From a virus, in the IMG/VR virus record IMGVR_UViG_3300042559_001567, positions 52,121 to 116,120 of that record: a stretch of DNA of 64,000 bases, one strand, 5' to 3'. The notes below the pieces were generated by a model, which ran no database searches, was not told the origin of the DNA, and was given only the letters and a program-made list of their open reading frames with translations. Of the stretch, positions 16,401 through 23,718 are shown piece by piece. Numbering within the stretch: position 1 is the stretch's first letter; each line of letters starts with the position of its first letter. Both the position numbers and the translations under genes were made by a program.

Positions 16401-19189
16401 TTACTGGTAGAACAACAAGTAATACAATAAATTTTGATAGAGTATCAAACGGAGATGAATTTAGATATTGGACATCATTTGTTGATAATTCTAAATTAAA
16501 ATCAACAGATACACACTATACATTATTACCATCAGTTGGAGCAAACTCATCTTCAAATTTAGATTTAACAACAGGTTCAGATTCAGAAAAAAACTTTAAT
16601 AAAGGACAAAATTCATTTAGAATAGTGTGGACAGATGAAACTGTTTATACAACTTATACGGGTAAAACGTTTCCATCTTATGATGAATATCACATTGATG
16701 TTAATTTTGGAGATTACTTAGTGATGGATAGTTCTATTAAATTTAAAAAGGTTAATGATTTAATTGCAACTTTTAGTCCTGATATTTTAGATAAATTTGA
16801 GGAATACTTTTTAGACTTTGCAACTGAAAGAGTTATCGAGGAAACCCCATACAAAAAATTTAAATCCGTAAAACAGGATAACTTTCAAAATTTATTAAAA
16901 TCTATTGTAACGGTTAAAAAGAAAGATAGCGACCCAACAAACACAAATTTGTTAATAAAAACTTTAAGAGAACAACAATTAGAAAATTTAAAAACAATAA
17001 CAAAAGATATTTTATCTGATTCTAATTTAATAAAGATAACTATTGGTAACCCGAAAGAAATTGATTTATACACTTGGAATGGATTTGCGGAAAGTGGAAG
17101 CGTAAAAAGTTTCTCATATAATAATTTTGATATTGTACAAACAGGAGACACAACAAATCAAAAGGATTTAAAATTAATAATTGGTACAGAACCATATACG
17201 GGAACACCGACAAATTATTATGTGGAATTTTTCAGTACTAATAATGTAGAATTTACTGAAGAATATTTTAGAATTTTTAGACCTTTAGTTTACATCTATG
17301 CGGGTTATAGAAAAAATGGAGGTACAAATACAAAAGGAGCATTCCAACAATATCTAATTAGTAACATACTTTCATATAACACTATATTCCATAACGGAAT
17401 TCAAAATAGACAAGATTTATATTTGAATACTATTATATCTAAACTTGTTGGTCTTAAGAGTGAAACAAAAACAATACAACAAACAATTTTAAATGGGTAC
17501 AATGACAGTCCCATGAAACTTGAACAATATAATTATTTTAAATCATTTAATGATAAATGGATTGCAGGTAATTCTATAGGACAAAGATTGTTATTAGAGG
17601 AATTTTTATTTTTAGATAAAGCAAATAGAGATATTGGAGATAAAGCGTATTTTAGTTTAGAAAAACTAATACCGTTAGAAGAACCGGAAAACGACAAACA
17701 AAACCTATACGGTCTTATTGGTATGTTGATAAATGGTACTGGATTTGATATGAGAGGTTTACCAGCATATGTAAATTTTTATGGAACAAATTTAACAACC
17801 AAATCTAAATTAACACCATCTAAAAAGGTGGCTCAAAATTTATTTGGTACGTTTTTAGAGGTAGATTATCAAGAATCGTCTCCAAAGATGATTTTACAAT
17901 ATACGGGACCAACTTCCAAACATTTGGAAATGGCTGATGTTAGTAAAAAATACAATTTTAATGACGACAGTTTTAATGTTGGTAATGCAAATAAAAATCC
18001 TTTAGTCATAACCATACCTGATATATTCAGCAATGCTGATTTATCAAAATCAAATAAGGTGGTTGCGTTTGAAGTTAATTTTGGAGACCAAAACCAAAGT
18101 ATTTTCAAAGGGGTTAGTTTAGACCAAAGTTCAATAAGAAATACTACGGAATCATTTATTGCTCAAGAAAATTTAGGTAGGTCCGAATCAGGATCGGGAG
18201 CACACCAAGTAGATATTGGATTATTTGACATATACAGACAAGCGTCATATACTTGTGATGTTACGTGTTTAGGTAATGTAATGATACAACCAACAATGTA
18301 TTTTTATTTGAAAAACATACCAATGTTCAAAGGTTCATATTGGATTACAGAGGTATCACATAAAATCAATAACAACAACATAACAACTTCGTTTAAGGGT
18401 ACAAGAATACCATATGCTTCATTACCAGACCCTAAAGATTCATTCATGGCAAGTTATAGGGCGTTATTCGATAGAATTACCAAAAGTGCGGTTGCTCGAG
18501 TTAAACAAGATAGTTTAAACATAACAGGTTCGACTAAAAATGAAAAATCAATTAGTACTGACCAAGGTACATTTACTATTGATATGGGGGGTAAGGAACA
18601 AGAAATTAAAGGAGAACAATTAACAAAAGAAACGGGGGTCAATGTATTTGGTGTTAGATATAACGGATATAATGGTGAGAAATACATCCAAAAAGTAACA
18701 TATAACAAGAATGAATACTTTAGAGCAATTGCTGTTGGGATGGGAGGTAAAACATATAAACCTGAAGATGCAATTCAAATGAATTTATTGTCTCGACTAA
18801 AATCAAAAACCATACAGGGTACGACGATGAATAATAATGGAGAATATGTTAGTTATTTAACTTGGGGGGATATTAACAAAGAAAAAGACTTTTATTCATT
18901 AAGATTTGATTTGAGTGTTGCATCTGCGGATATTATTATTGGAACAGTTAATAAAACACAAGGAGTTAATATAACACATGCCGGAGCAACCACTCATTTT
19001 CTTAACCCCAAAACAAATAAAAAAATAACAATAACACCAAATGGAAGTAACCCCATCACAAAGGATAATATAACAGGACCAATAAATGTTGGACCAAATC
19101 TCGATGGATATGGAATCGCATTATCACAATCATTAATGACCAAATTGGGATTATATGATGGAGATGTTGTTTATTTCACAATGACATAA
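13394..19189 (+). CDS. giant baseplate hub protein with gp27/gpD-like core
   Basis: 1931 residues. Near residues 1600-1690 the sequence runs VMIQPTMYFYLKNIPMFKGS, then W-I-T-E-V-S-H-K-I, then T-T-S-F-K-G-T-R-I-P. This is the closing motif of gp27 / P2 gpD-type hub proteins ('G..Y.I..V.H.I.....T...G.R'). Upstream, FHMPWPIFYLTVKGYYGKAI (~residue 175) marks another beta-rich virion domain. The last ~50 residues (DGYGIALSQSLMTKLGLYDGD, then V-V-Y-F-T-M-T) look like a small double-psi beta-barrel end ('IALS..L...LGL..GD.V'), as in 3D/RlpA-like domains; that reading is tentative and no catalytic pair is evident. The hub forms the central trimer beneath the tube. T4 splits this job between gp27 and gp5; here it seems to be merged and enlarged. 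It overlaps the gp53-like gene by 14 bases. Confidence 0.6.
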   Translation: MANNKLNSGENILVKVDQNNLIYIDPNSVVNNGVVEERGVKQENLVMYVNLEADLIPRTTLVDSGNKTTLVSVAKGTLNILKPKTGDYDTSWTEAYNGSDNVVTEKDSNGNQIYKGVENKGYDGTAQSFGIDSININIKGANFIPQININFIDVRGKTLFESPENSPYNAFFHMPWPIFYLTVKGYYGKAIRYRLHLVKFNTKYNESNGNFEVSTTFVGSTYAYLNDIPLTGILNAPYMYAIEKETNTSFNEKTGRYEKKVSKSSRGYTMLRSVYDEYIAKGLLPKNFPTKTLREVITVARSLDKILEKEIFNQVVDYKIFAGLKEFEKTVQNFETAVRTWGSINLEKNTFEINGVTGVTYSYLSGQEKTSTTKLINPEKAGTLEKILIEYPKELLKTQLFAQKYINDTGADFKKETFSFINQIKKVGEYCNGFAPHEGKIIVNLNAILTDIFNIQKSFVAQRDKLEAKVEQKINEVIKDPTKGGIGFEPTIRNIIGVILANADVYIRLMKDVHNRAFEVAERRKKIIGNLEDESKDGQIYPWPEIKKQTPNKQKVLAYPGDPELQQKLQSFNRSLWPEIDFLENYHGVATKRLDSLAQKEGNVGNISYIFEENSQEQNFNNISTLLSLTPNVPYSNKSISSLIYEIYERSRYTMAIDTFNNASIKELALIDFSNLEKLLKEDYDIIDILNTIDSKEKMEQYLLSFSPFERYPYVQDQLPTVEYVNQLLAKPFQIEEYTTSKKSGESGNLYKNLNSNLFSYLAEPYRTKIYPFNSEQYLSYIKKPKFEPQEFKFEGILQVNTKEGLISSPINSLFWIKDGYTTDIFARKLDLDTSDGLFSSVNILNTPYFHKQLYNDLHKTSSYGKYVGSAYLLLNSLPFVDLDEMVNFGLSSTRPSSLFKEVSSSHYIPYHLMLKWGSQYHRYKKYLTENVDIISGITSSIDTGAFFTCPGFNVPGEIEIGNETVSDVLDTGVHPFYDALYHQFINDYSHFDINAPSGVNSFTGRTTSNTINFDRVSNGDEFRYWTSFVDNSKLKSTDTHYTLLPSVGANSSSNLDLTTGSDSEKNFNKGQNSFRIVWTDETVYTTYTGKTFPSYDEYHIDVNFGDYLVMDSSIKFKKVNDLIATFSPDILDKFEEYFLDFATERVIEETPYKKFKSVKQDNFQNLLKSIVTVKKKDSDPTNTNLLIKTLREQQLENLKTITKDILSDSNLIKITIGNPKEIDLYTWNGFAESGSVKSFSYNNFDIVQTGDTTNQKDLKLIIGTEPYTGTPTNYYVEFFSTNNVEFTEEYFRIFRPLVYIYAGYRKNGGTNTKGAFQQYLISNILSYNTIFHNGIQNRQDLYLNTIISKLVGLKSETKTIQQTILNGYNDSPMKLEQYNYFKSFNDKWIAGNSIGQRLLLEEFLFLDKANRDIGDKAYFSLEKLIPLEEPENDKQNLYGLIGMLINGTGFDMRGLPAYVNFYGTNLTTKSKLTPSKKVAQNLFGTFLEVDYQESSPKMILQYTGPTSKHLEMADVSKKYNFNDDSFNVGNANKNPLVITIPDIFSNADLSKSNKVVAFEVNFGDQNQSIFKGVSLDQSSIRNTTESFIAQENLGRSESGSGAHQVDIGLFDIYRQASYTCDVTCLGNVMIQPTMYFYLKNIPMFKGSYWITEVSHKINNNNITTSFKGTRIPYASLPDPKDSFMASYRALFDRITKSAVARVKQDSLNITGSTKNEKSISTDQGTFTIDMGGKEQEIKGEQLTKETGVNVFGVRYNGYNGEKYIQKVTYNKNEYFRAIAVGMGGKTYKPEDAIQMNLLSRLKSKTIQGTTMNNNGEYVSYLTWGDINKEKDFYSLRFDLSVASADIIIGTVNKTQGVNITHAGATTHFLNPKTNKKITITPNGSNPITKDNITGPINVGPNLDGYGIALSQSLMTKLGLYDGDVVYFTMT

Positions 19190-19208
19190 GAATATTAACA
19201 AATTTGGG

Positions 19209-19217
19209 ATATTTATA
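19209..19217 (+). promoter_or_regulatory. candidate late promoter (ATATTTATA) for the small-gene block
   Basis: ATATTTATA lies in the 45-bp gap after the hub gene, with 17 nt between its end and the ATG at 19235. It would drive the four small genes up to the terminator at 20728. Confidence 0.45.
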
Positions 19218-19234
19218 CAATATAAAAGAATATT

Positions 19235-19435
19235 ATGGAAAATAATAAAATTAATGCAGTAGATCAATTCTTAAATCCAAAAAAAGTTAGAAAGGTTTCT
19301 AATGACGGAATGGAAAGAGAAGAATGTGATATGGTAACGGGAGAATGTTACACAATCAGAGAAAAAGACGGAATTGTTGAAAGAATAAATAAAAAATACG
19401 TTACAAACGACGGAAGACAATTATTACAAGATTAA
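19235..19435 (+). CDS. small unknown phage protein (66 aa)
   Basis: 66 residues, highly charged (MENNKINAVDQFLNPKKVRK ...). The middle segment, EREECDMVTGECYTIREKDG, contains two Cys seven residues apart and a 'V-T-G-E-C' turn. Not recognised. It starts after a candidate late promoter and ends three bases before the next gene, so it is co-transcribed with a likely virion accessory protein. The absence of hydrophobic segments argues against a holin or membrane protein. Confidence 0.7.
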   Translation: MENNKINAVDQFLNPKKVRKVSNDGMEREECDMVTGECYTIREKDGIVERINKKYVTNDGRQLLQD

Positions 19436-19438
19436 GCC

Positions 19439-20086
19439 ATGTTAGAACAAAAACTACAAGAAGAATTAAATCGTTACAAAGCCATTAACAAATATGGTAA
19501 AACGATGATAATGGAGCAAGATGCTCCTCCAGCTGACCCAGCATTAGATGCGGTGGCACCACCAGCTGACCCAGCATTAGATGCAGTGGCACCACCTATT
19601 GACCCCGCGGCACCTATTGACCCTGCAGCTGCACCTGCTGATGTACCGGCTGAAACCGATACAACAGAAGAGATTGATATTACAGATTTAGTTAATATGA
19701 CTAAAAGTCTTAAAAAAGATGTTGAGGATAGTAAAAACGAAAATGGAGATGTTATCGGAAAGATGGATGATGTGTTTACCAAATTAAGTGATTTAGAATC
19801 TAAATTATCTCAAATGGACCAAGTTATGGCTAAAATTGACGAATTGGGTGCTAAAGTTGAAGCGTCAAAACCAAAAACGGGAGTTGAGAAACTTGAAATG
19901 CGTTCATTGGATTCATATCCGTTTAATGAAAAACCACAAGAATTTTTCGCACATAAACAAGGTGAAATGCAAGTAAGTGGTAAAAATGAATATGTATTAA
20001 CCAAAAATGAAGTTGATAATTATCCAACAGATACTATAAAAACCTCATTTAATCCAGAACAACAAGAAGATGAATATAAGTTCTAA
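19439..20086 (+). CDS. Pro/Ala-repeat and coiled-coil protein, probable virion or assembly component
   Basis: 215 residues. Residues ~28-75 are a Pro-Ala-Asp-rich linker built from an 11-residue unit (A-D-P-A-L-D-A-V-A-P-P) repeated twice and then degenerating to I-D-P-A-A-P. At the DNA level this is a near-perfect 33-bp direct repeat (19529-19594). Residues ~80-145 have heptad-like spacing (ITDLVNMTKSLKKDVEDSKN ... LSDLESKLSQMDQVMAKIDE) and probably form a coiled coil. The C-terminal part is acidic. No family recognised; the design (helical oligomerisation rod plus flexible linker) suits a scaffold or virion decoration. The last 17 bases overlap the next gene. Confidence 0.65.
   Translation: MLEQKLQEELNRYKAINKYGKTMIMEQDAPPADPALDAVAPPADPALDAVAPPIDPAAPIDPAAAPADVPAETDTTEEIDITDLVNMTKSLKKDVEDSKNENGDVIGKMDDVFTKLSDLESKLSQMDQVMAKIDELGAKVEASKPKTGVEKLEMRSLDSYPFNEKPQEFFAHKQGEMQVSGKNEYVLTKNEVDNYPTDTIKTSFNPEQQEDEYKF
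19529..19594 (+). repeat. 33-bp tandem direct repeat inside the Pro/Ala linker gene
   Basis: Two adjacent 33-bp copies starting CCAGCTGACCCAGCATTAG differ at one base (GCGG versus GCAG). This suggests a recent in-frame duplication of 11 codons. Confidence 0.75.
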
Positions 20087-20441
20087 CGTAAACTTTTTAT
20101 TGGGATTACAAACACAAATGAAGATTAATCATTGGCAAACCAAAGGTTATGCTAGACACAACGCATTTGGTGGATTTTATGATTCATTAAGTGATTTAAT
20201 CGACACATTTATTGAGTCCGCAATGGGAAAATATGGTAGATTTACATTAGATGAGGAAACAAAAACAATTCAATTAAGTAACTTATCTGAATTAGATATG
20301 AAGGGTATGATTTCAACAGTAAGAGATGCGTTGGTTCAAATGAGTGAGCAATTAGACTCGTCAGATACCGATTTATTAAATATTCGTGACGAAATCTTAG
20401 GAGAATTGAATAAATTATCTTATCTTTTAACATTAGAATAA
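20070..20441 (+). CDS. DUF5856-like four-helix (Dps/ferritin-like) phage protein
   Basis: 123 residues, wholly helical. The stretch LLGLQTQMKINHWQTKGYAR, then H-x-A-F-G-G-F-Y-D and L-I-D-T-F-I-E ... G-K-Y-G-R, recalls both Dps proteins (the 'HW' plus 'H..L..Y..L...iD' ferroxidase helices) and the phage family DUF5856. A second helical pair (VRDALVQMSEQLDSSDTDLL, then IRDEILGELNKLSYLL) completes a four-helix bundle. Whether it binds iron is unclear: H, D and E occur at Dps-like spacing, but the function of the phage family is not established. The start overlaps the upstream gene by 17 bases in another frame. Confidence 0.65.
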   Translation: MNISSNVNFLLGLQTQMKINHWQTKGYARHNAFGGFYDSLSDLIDTFIESAMGKYGRFTLDEETKTIQLSNLSELDMKGMISTVRDALVQMSEQLDSSDTDLLNIRDEILGELNKLSYLLTLE

Positions 20442-20467
20442 TAAAATTATTAAAAAAACCAAATTAA

Positions 20468-20695
20468 ATGATATCAGGTTCAGCGGCAAGAATTGCATCA
20501 AACACAGCAACAAGTTCATTATCTTACATAGATAGTTTAGTAACTGGAGCAACTGCTCAAGGTTTATACTCTATAACGGTGGATGGAGCAAGAGTAAACC
20601 CACAAATGATTACCACATTAAAATCTTATGGTTTTACGGTGGATACCACATATGACACTATGGGAACCTATCCAAGATATGTGATTTCTTGGTAA
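20468..20695 (+). CDS. small unknown protein with phage-virion 'GY.V..YISW'-type end
   Basis: 75 residues. A hydrophilic N-terminal helix is followed by G-L-Y-S-I-T-V-D-G, then L-K-S-Y-G-F-T-V-D, and ends Y-V-I-S-W. This pattern (helix, 'G.y.i.v', 'L...Gy.V', terminal I-S-W) occurs as a small beta domain at the end of various phage head and tail proteins. Function unknown. It is the last gene before the terminator that closes the late block ahead of the replication cassette. Confidence 0.65.
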   Translation: MISGSAARIASNTATSSLSYIDSLVTGATAQGLYSITVDGARVNPQMITTLKSYGFTVDTTYDTMGTYPRYVISW

Positions 20696-20727
20696 TTCAA
20701 CCTTAAAAAAAACTTTAAAAATAATTT

Positions 20728-20757
20728 AACCCAGATTTCCAAGTCTGGGTTTTTTTA
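20728..20757 (+). terminator. intrinsic terminator at the left edge of the replication cassette
   Basis: AACCCAGA (20728-20735) pairs with TCTGGGTT (20744-20751) round an 8-nt loop and runs into seven T. The flanking string ATTTAACCCAG...CTGGGTTTTTT is shared with the terminator after nrdA (29028-29051). Confidence 0.85.
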
Positions 20758-20758
20758 T

Positions 20759-20774
20759 GTATATTTTACTATAA
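20759..20774 (+). promoter_or_regulatory. 16-bp element GTATATTTTACTATAA, copy 1 (candidate early/middle promoter)
   Basis: GTATATTTTACTATAA lies immediately after the terminator and 28 nt before the SSB ATG, where a promoter for the replication genes is expected. TACTATAA resembles an extended AT-rich -10 region. An identical 16-mer occurs at 29008-29023, directly before the terminator of the same cassette, which weakens the simple promoter reading. Confidence 0.35.
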
Positions 20775-20802
20775 CGTTTTAAAAACTTAAATTTTAACAA
20801 TT

Positions 20803-21648
20803 ATGTCTACATTTGACGCAGTACTAGCACAGTACGAGAAAAACAAGAACAACGCCACAAGTGGCAATGCAAACAAGGTATCCCAAGAGGATAGAATGAA
20901 GAAGTATTTCACAACCGTATTACCTAAGGGTTCTAAAGGTGAAGAAAGACGTATTCGTATTTTACCTACAAAAGATGGTAGTTCACCATTTGTAGAGGCT
21001 TATTTCCACGAAGTTCAAGTGGATGGAAAATGGGTTAAATTATTCGACCCTAAACAAGAAGGTAAGCGTTCACCATTAAACGAGGTTTATGAAGGTTTAA
21101 TGATGACTGGTGTTGATTCTGATAAAGAATTAGCACGTACATACCGTTCTCGTAAATTTTACATTGTAAAGGTTATTGACCGTGACCATGAAAATGACGG
21201 AGTTAAATTTTGGAGATTTAAACATAACCACAAAGGTGATGGTATTATGGATAAAGTATTCCCAATTTTCCGTAACAAAGGAGATATCACTAATGCAGAA
21301 ACAGGACGTGATTTGATTCTTTCTTTGGCATTAACTAAATCAGGTAACGGTAAGGAATACACAACAATTAATTCAATCATCCCTGAAGATTCAGGTGTTT
21401 TACACACGGATGCAGATGTTGCAAAAACATGGTTAGAGGATGAATTAACTTGGTCAGATGTATATGCTAAGAAGGGTGAAGACTACTTAGAGTTAGTTGC
21501 AAGAGGTGAAGCCCCACGTTGGGATTCAGACCAAAAAAGATACGTTTCATCATCTACAAGTGATGAGGTAATTGCATCACCAAAAACTTCTACTCCTGTG
21601 GTTGACCCACAAGAAGAAGATGATGTTGATGGAGATTTACCATTCTAA
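20803..21648 (+). CDS. gp32: single-stranded DNA-binding protein (gp32-like), lacking the zinc motif
   Basis: 281 residues. It coats ssDNA at the replication fork and recruits recombination and replication proteins. Recognisable are an N-terminal basic segment, the OB-fold entry RRIRILPTKDGSSPFVEAYF (same arrangement as 'VIRFLPSKNDEQAPF' of T4 gp32), the W-x-x-L/F-x-x-x/R-x-F-x strands (KFYIVKVIDRDHENDGVKFW) and an acidic tail ending D-D-V-D-G-D-L-P-F, typical of SSB protein-interaction tails. The zinc-binding C-P-x-C that T4 gp32 carries is absent: the equivalent place reads S-P-L-N-E-V. First gene of the replication cassette, preceded by a terminator and a candidate promoter and followed by a 13-bp hairpin. 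Confidence 0.88.
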   Translation: MSTFDAVLAQYEKNKNNATSGNANKVSQEDRMKKYFTTVLPKGSKGEERRIRILPTKDGSSPFVEAYFHEVQVDGKWVKLFDPKQEGKRSPLNEVYEGLMMTGVDSDKELARTYRSRKFYIVKVIDRDHENDGVKFWRFKHNHKGDGIMDKVFPIFRNKGDITNAETGRDLILSLALTKSGNGKEYTTINSIIPEDSGVLHTDADVAKTWLEDELTWSDVYAKKGEDYLELVARGEAPRWDSDQKRYVSSSTSDEVIASPKTSTPVVDPQEEDDVDGDLPF

Positions 21649-21657
21649 TTAATTTAT

Positions 21658-21687
21658 GATGTTCCCGACATTGTTGTCGGGAACATC
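21658..21687 (+). terminator. perfect 13-bp hairpin between the SSB and recombinase genes
   Basis: GATGTTCCCGACA (21658-21670) and TGTCGGGAACATC (21675-21687) pair perfectly round a TTGT loop. Only CCTTT follows, so termination would be partial at most. It may act as an attenuator lowering uvsX relative to the abundant SSB, or as a 3'-end stabiliser of processed SSB mRNA. Confidence 0.6.
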
Positions 21688-21704
21688 CTTTAAAAAACAA
21701 AAAC

Positions 21705-22685
21705 ATGGCAGGAATTAAAAAAACAGATTTTTCTTCTATTAAGAAGAAATTCTCAAAAGAGGCAGAATATAAACCAGACCGTTTTTTCGATTTGGGTAGT
21801 GCCTTCTTAGACGCTACAGGTATACCTGGCCCCGCAATGGGTCACATCAATATGTTGTTAGGACATAGTGATACAGGTAAAACAACCGCACTTGTAAAGT
21901 CAGCGGTAGATGCTCAAAAGAAAGGTATTGTTCCCGTGTTTATTATCACAGAACAAAAATGGAGTTGGGACCATGCTGAATTAATGGGATTCGATAAAGG
22001 AGGAGATTATCTTTTCAACAGTGATTTTGAGTACATTGAACAAATCACAGATTATATCAATGAATTATTAGATGCACAAGAGAAAGGAGATTTACCTCAC
22101 GATTTATTAATCTTATGGGATTCAGTAGGTTCGGTTCCATGTAAAATGACTTACGATGGTAAAGGTGGTAAACAACACAATGCATCAGTTTTAGCTGACA
22201 AAATTGGAATGGGTATCAACCAACGTATCTCAGGTTCAAGAAGAACAGATAAGTCTTATACGAACACATTAATCATTGTTAACCAACCTTGGGTAGAATT
22301 ACCTGATAATCCTTTCGGACAACCGAAGATTAAAGCAAAAGGTGGTGAAGCCATTTGGTTAAACTCAAGTATCGTATTCTTATTTGGTAATCAAAAAGGT
22401 GCAGGAACGACTAAAATCTCTATCACTAAAGATAAGAGAAAAGTAAAAATAGCAACAAGAACAAAAATCTCTATCATGAAAAACCACATCAATGGTTTAG
22501 GATATGAAGACGGACGTATCTTGGTTACATCACACGGATTTATGGCTGGACGAGAGGAAGGAGAAGAAAAAAAATCTCTTGAAGAGTACAAAAAAGAAAG
22601 TGGTGATTACATCAGTAAGATGTTAGGTGTTAATGTTACAGACATTACGGACGTAGAAGTTGTAACAGAAGAGAGTGATCTATAA
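21705..22685 (+). CDS. uvsX: UvsX/RecA-family recombinase
   Basis: 326 residues. An ATP-dependent strand-exchange protein for recombination-dependent replication and repair, acting on SSB-coated ssDNA. Walker A is GHSDTGKTT at residues 53-61, a catalytic-type Glu lies at 83 (ITEQKW), and Walker B DLLILWDS has D139. The later RecA-like stretch LIIVNQPWVELPDNPFGQPK followed by K-A-K-G-G-E-A-I-W gives the L2/DNA-binding region. It is shorter than T4 UvsX (391) and lacks a visible RecA C-terminal domain. It follows the SSB gene after a 56-bp gap containing a hairpin, and the exonuclease gene starts 10 bp after it. Both UvsX and RecA names are possible; UvsX is chosen for the T4-like context. Confidence 0.9.
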   Translation: MAGIKKTDFSSIKKKFSKEAEYKPDRFFDLGSAFLDATGIPGPAMGHINMLLGHSDTGKTTALVKSAVDAQKKGIVPVFIITEQKWSWDHAELMGFDKGGDYLFNSDFEYIEQITDYINELLDAQEKGDLPHDLLILWDSVGSVPCKMTYDGKGGKQHNASVLADKIGMGINQRISGSRRTDKSYTNTLIIVNQPWVELPDNPFGQPKIKAKGGEAIWLNSSIVFLFGNQKGAGTTKISITKDKRKVKIATRTKISIMKNHINGLGYEDGRILVTSHGFMAGREEGEEKKSLEEYKKESGDYISKMLGVNVTDITDVEVVTEESDL

Positions 22686-22695
22686 TTAATTTTAA

Positions 22696-23718
22696 ATGTC
22701 GGTATTACTTGTTGATGGAGACAATTTACTCACGATTGGTTTTTATGGTGTTAAGAACGCCTTTCATAAAGGAGCACATATTGGAGGAATTTATCATTTT
22801 CTCAATACTCTTAGAAAATCATTTGAAACATATCATTTAGATAAAATAGTGGTATTTTGGGATGGATTGGAAGGTTCACAAACCAGAAAGAAAATCTATA
22901 TCCATTACAAGGAAAATAGAAGACAAAGAATTAGAAGTGAAGAAGAATTAAATTCCTATAACTACCAAAGAGATAGAGTAAAACAATATCTCGAGGAGTT
23001 ATTTGTAAGACAGGGAGAATATGAGTATTGTGAGACTGATGACAACATCGCTTACTATACTCAAAATTCACCTGACGAAAATAAAATAATTTATTCTTCA
23101 GACGGAGATTTAACTCAACTCGTTTCAGAAACCACACAAATTTACAATCCCTCACACGGAAAACTTTACAAAAAAAACGATACTATTCTATACAACCATG
23201 AAGAAATTTTAATCGAAAATGTTAAATTGGTTAAGATGATGTGTGGTGATTCTTCAGACAACATTGCCGGTATAAGAGGAATGGGAGTAAAAAGATTTTT
23301 ATCAGTTTTCCCTGAACTAAAAACACAACAAATTTCTGTTGAACGAGTTAAAAACAAATGTGAGGAAATCTTTCAACAAGACAAACACAACAAACTTATT
23401 GCAAATTTACTAACAGGTGTTACCAAACACGGAGTATTAGGTGAGGAATTTTTCGATATTAACAATCGTATCGTAAGTTTGGAAGAACCTTTTTTAACTG
23501 ATGAGGCTAAAGAAAATATAAATTTACTAATAAATGAAAATTTAGACCAAGAAGGTAGGTCATATAAAAATGCTATGAGAATGATGAGGGACGATGGAAT
23601 ATTCAATCTATTATCAAAATCTGACGATTCGTGGATTAAATTTATAAACCCATTTCTTCGATTAACAACAAAAGAAAAAAATAAAAAAAAAACAATTAAA
23701 GTAAAAATCTATGAGTAA
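22696..23718 (+). CDS. rnh: 5'-3' exonuclease / RNase H (FEN family)
   Basis: 340 residues. It removes RNA primers and 5' flaps behind the lagging-strand fork. Metal-binding acidic motifs in FEN order are visible: LLVDGDNLL (D7, D9), VVFWDG (D57), the pair in YSSDGDLTQL, and CGDSSDNIAGIRGMGVKRF, the Asp pair followed by the helix-3-turn-helix DNA-binding loop. The size is close to T4 RNase H (305). The lysine-rich end (KEKNKKKTIKVKIYE) may contact DNA or SSB. The last 8 bases overlap the next gene, so the two are coupled. Confidence 0.88.
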   Translation: MSVLLVDGDNLLTIGFYGVKNAFHKGAHIGGIYHFLNTLRKSFETYHLDKIVVFWDGLEGSQTRKKIYIHYKENRRQRIRSEEELNSYNYQRDRVKQYLEELFVRQGEYEYCETDDNIAYYTQNSPDENKIIYSSDGDLTQLVSETTQIYNPSHGKLYKKNDTILYNHEEILIENVKLVKMMCGDSSDNIAGIRGMGVKRFLSVFPELKTQQISVERVKNKCEEIFQQDKHNKLIANLLTGVTKHGVLGEEFFDINNRIVSLEEPFLTDEAKENINLLINENLDQEGRSYKNAMRMMRDDGIFNLLSKSDDSWIKFINPFLRLTTKEKNKKKTIKVKIYE

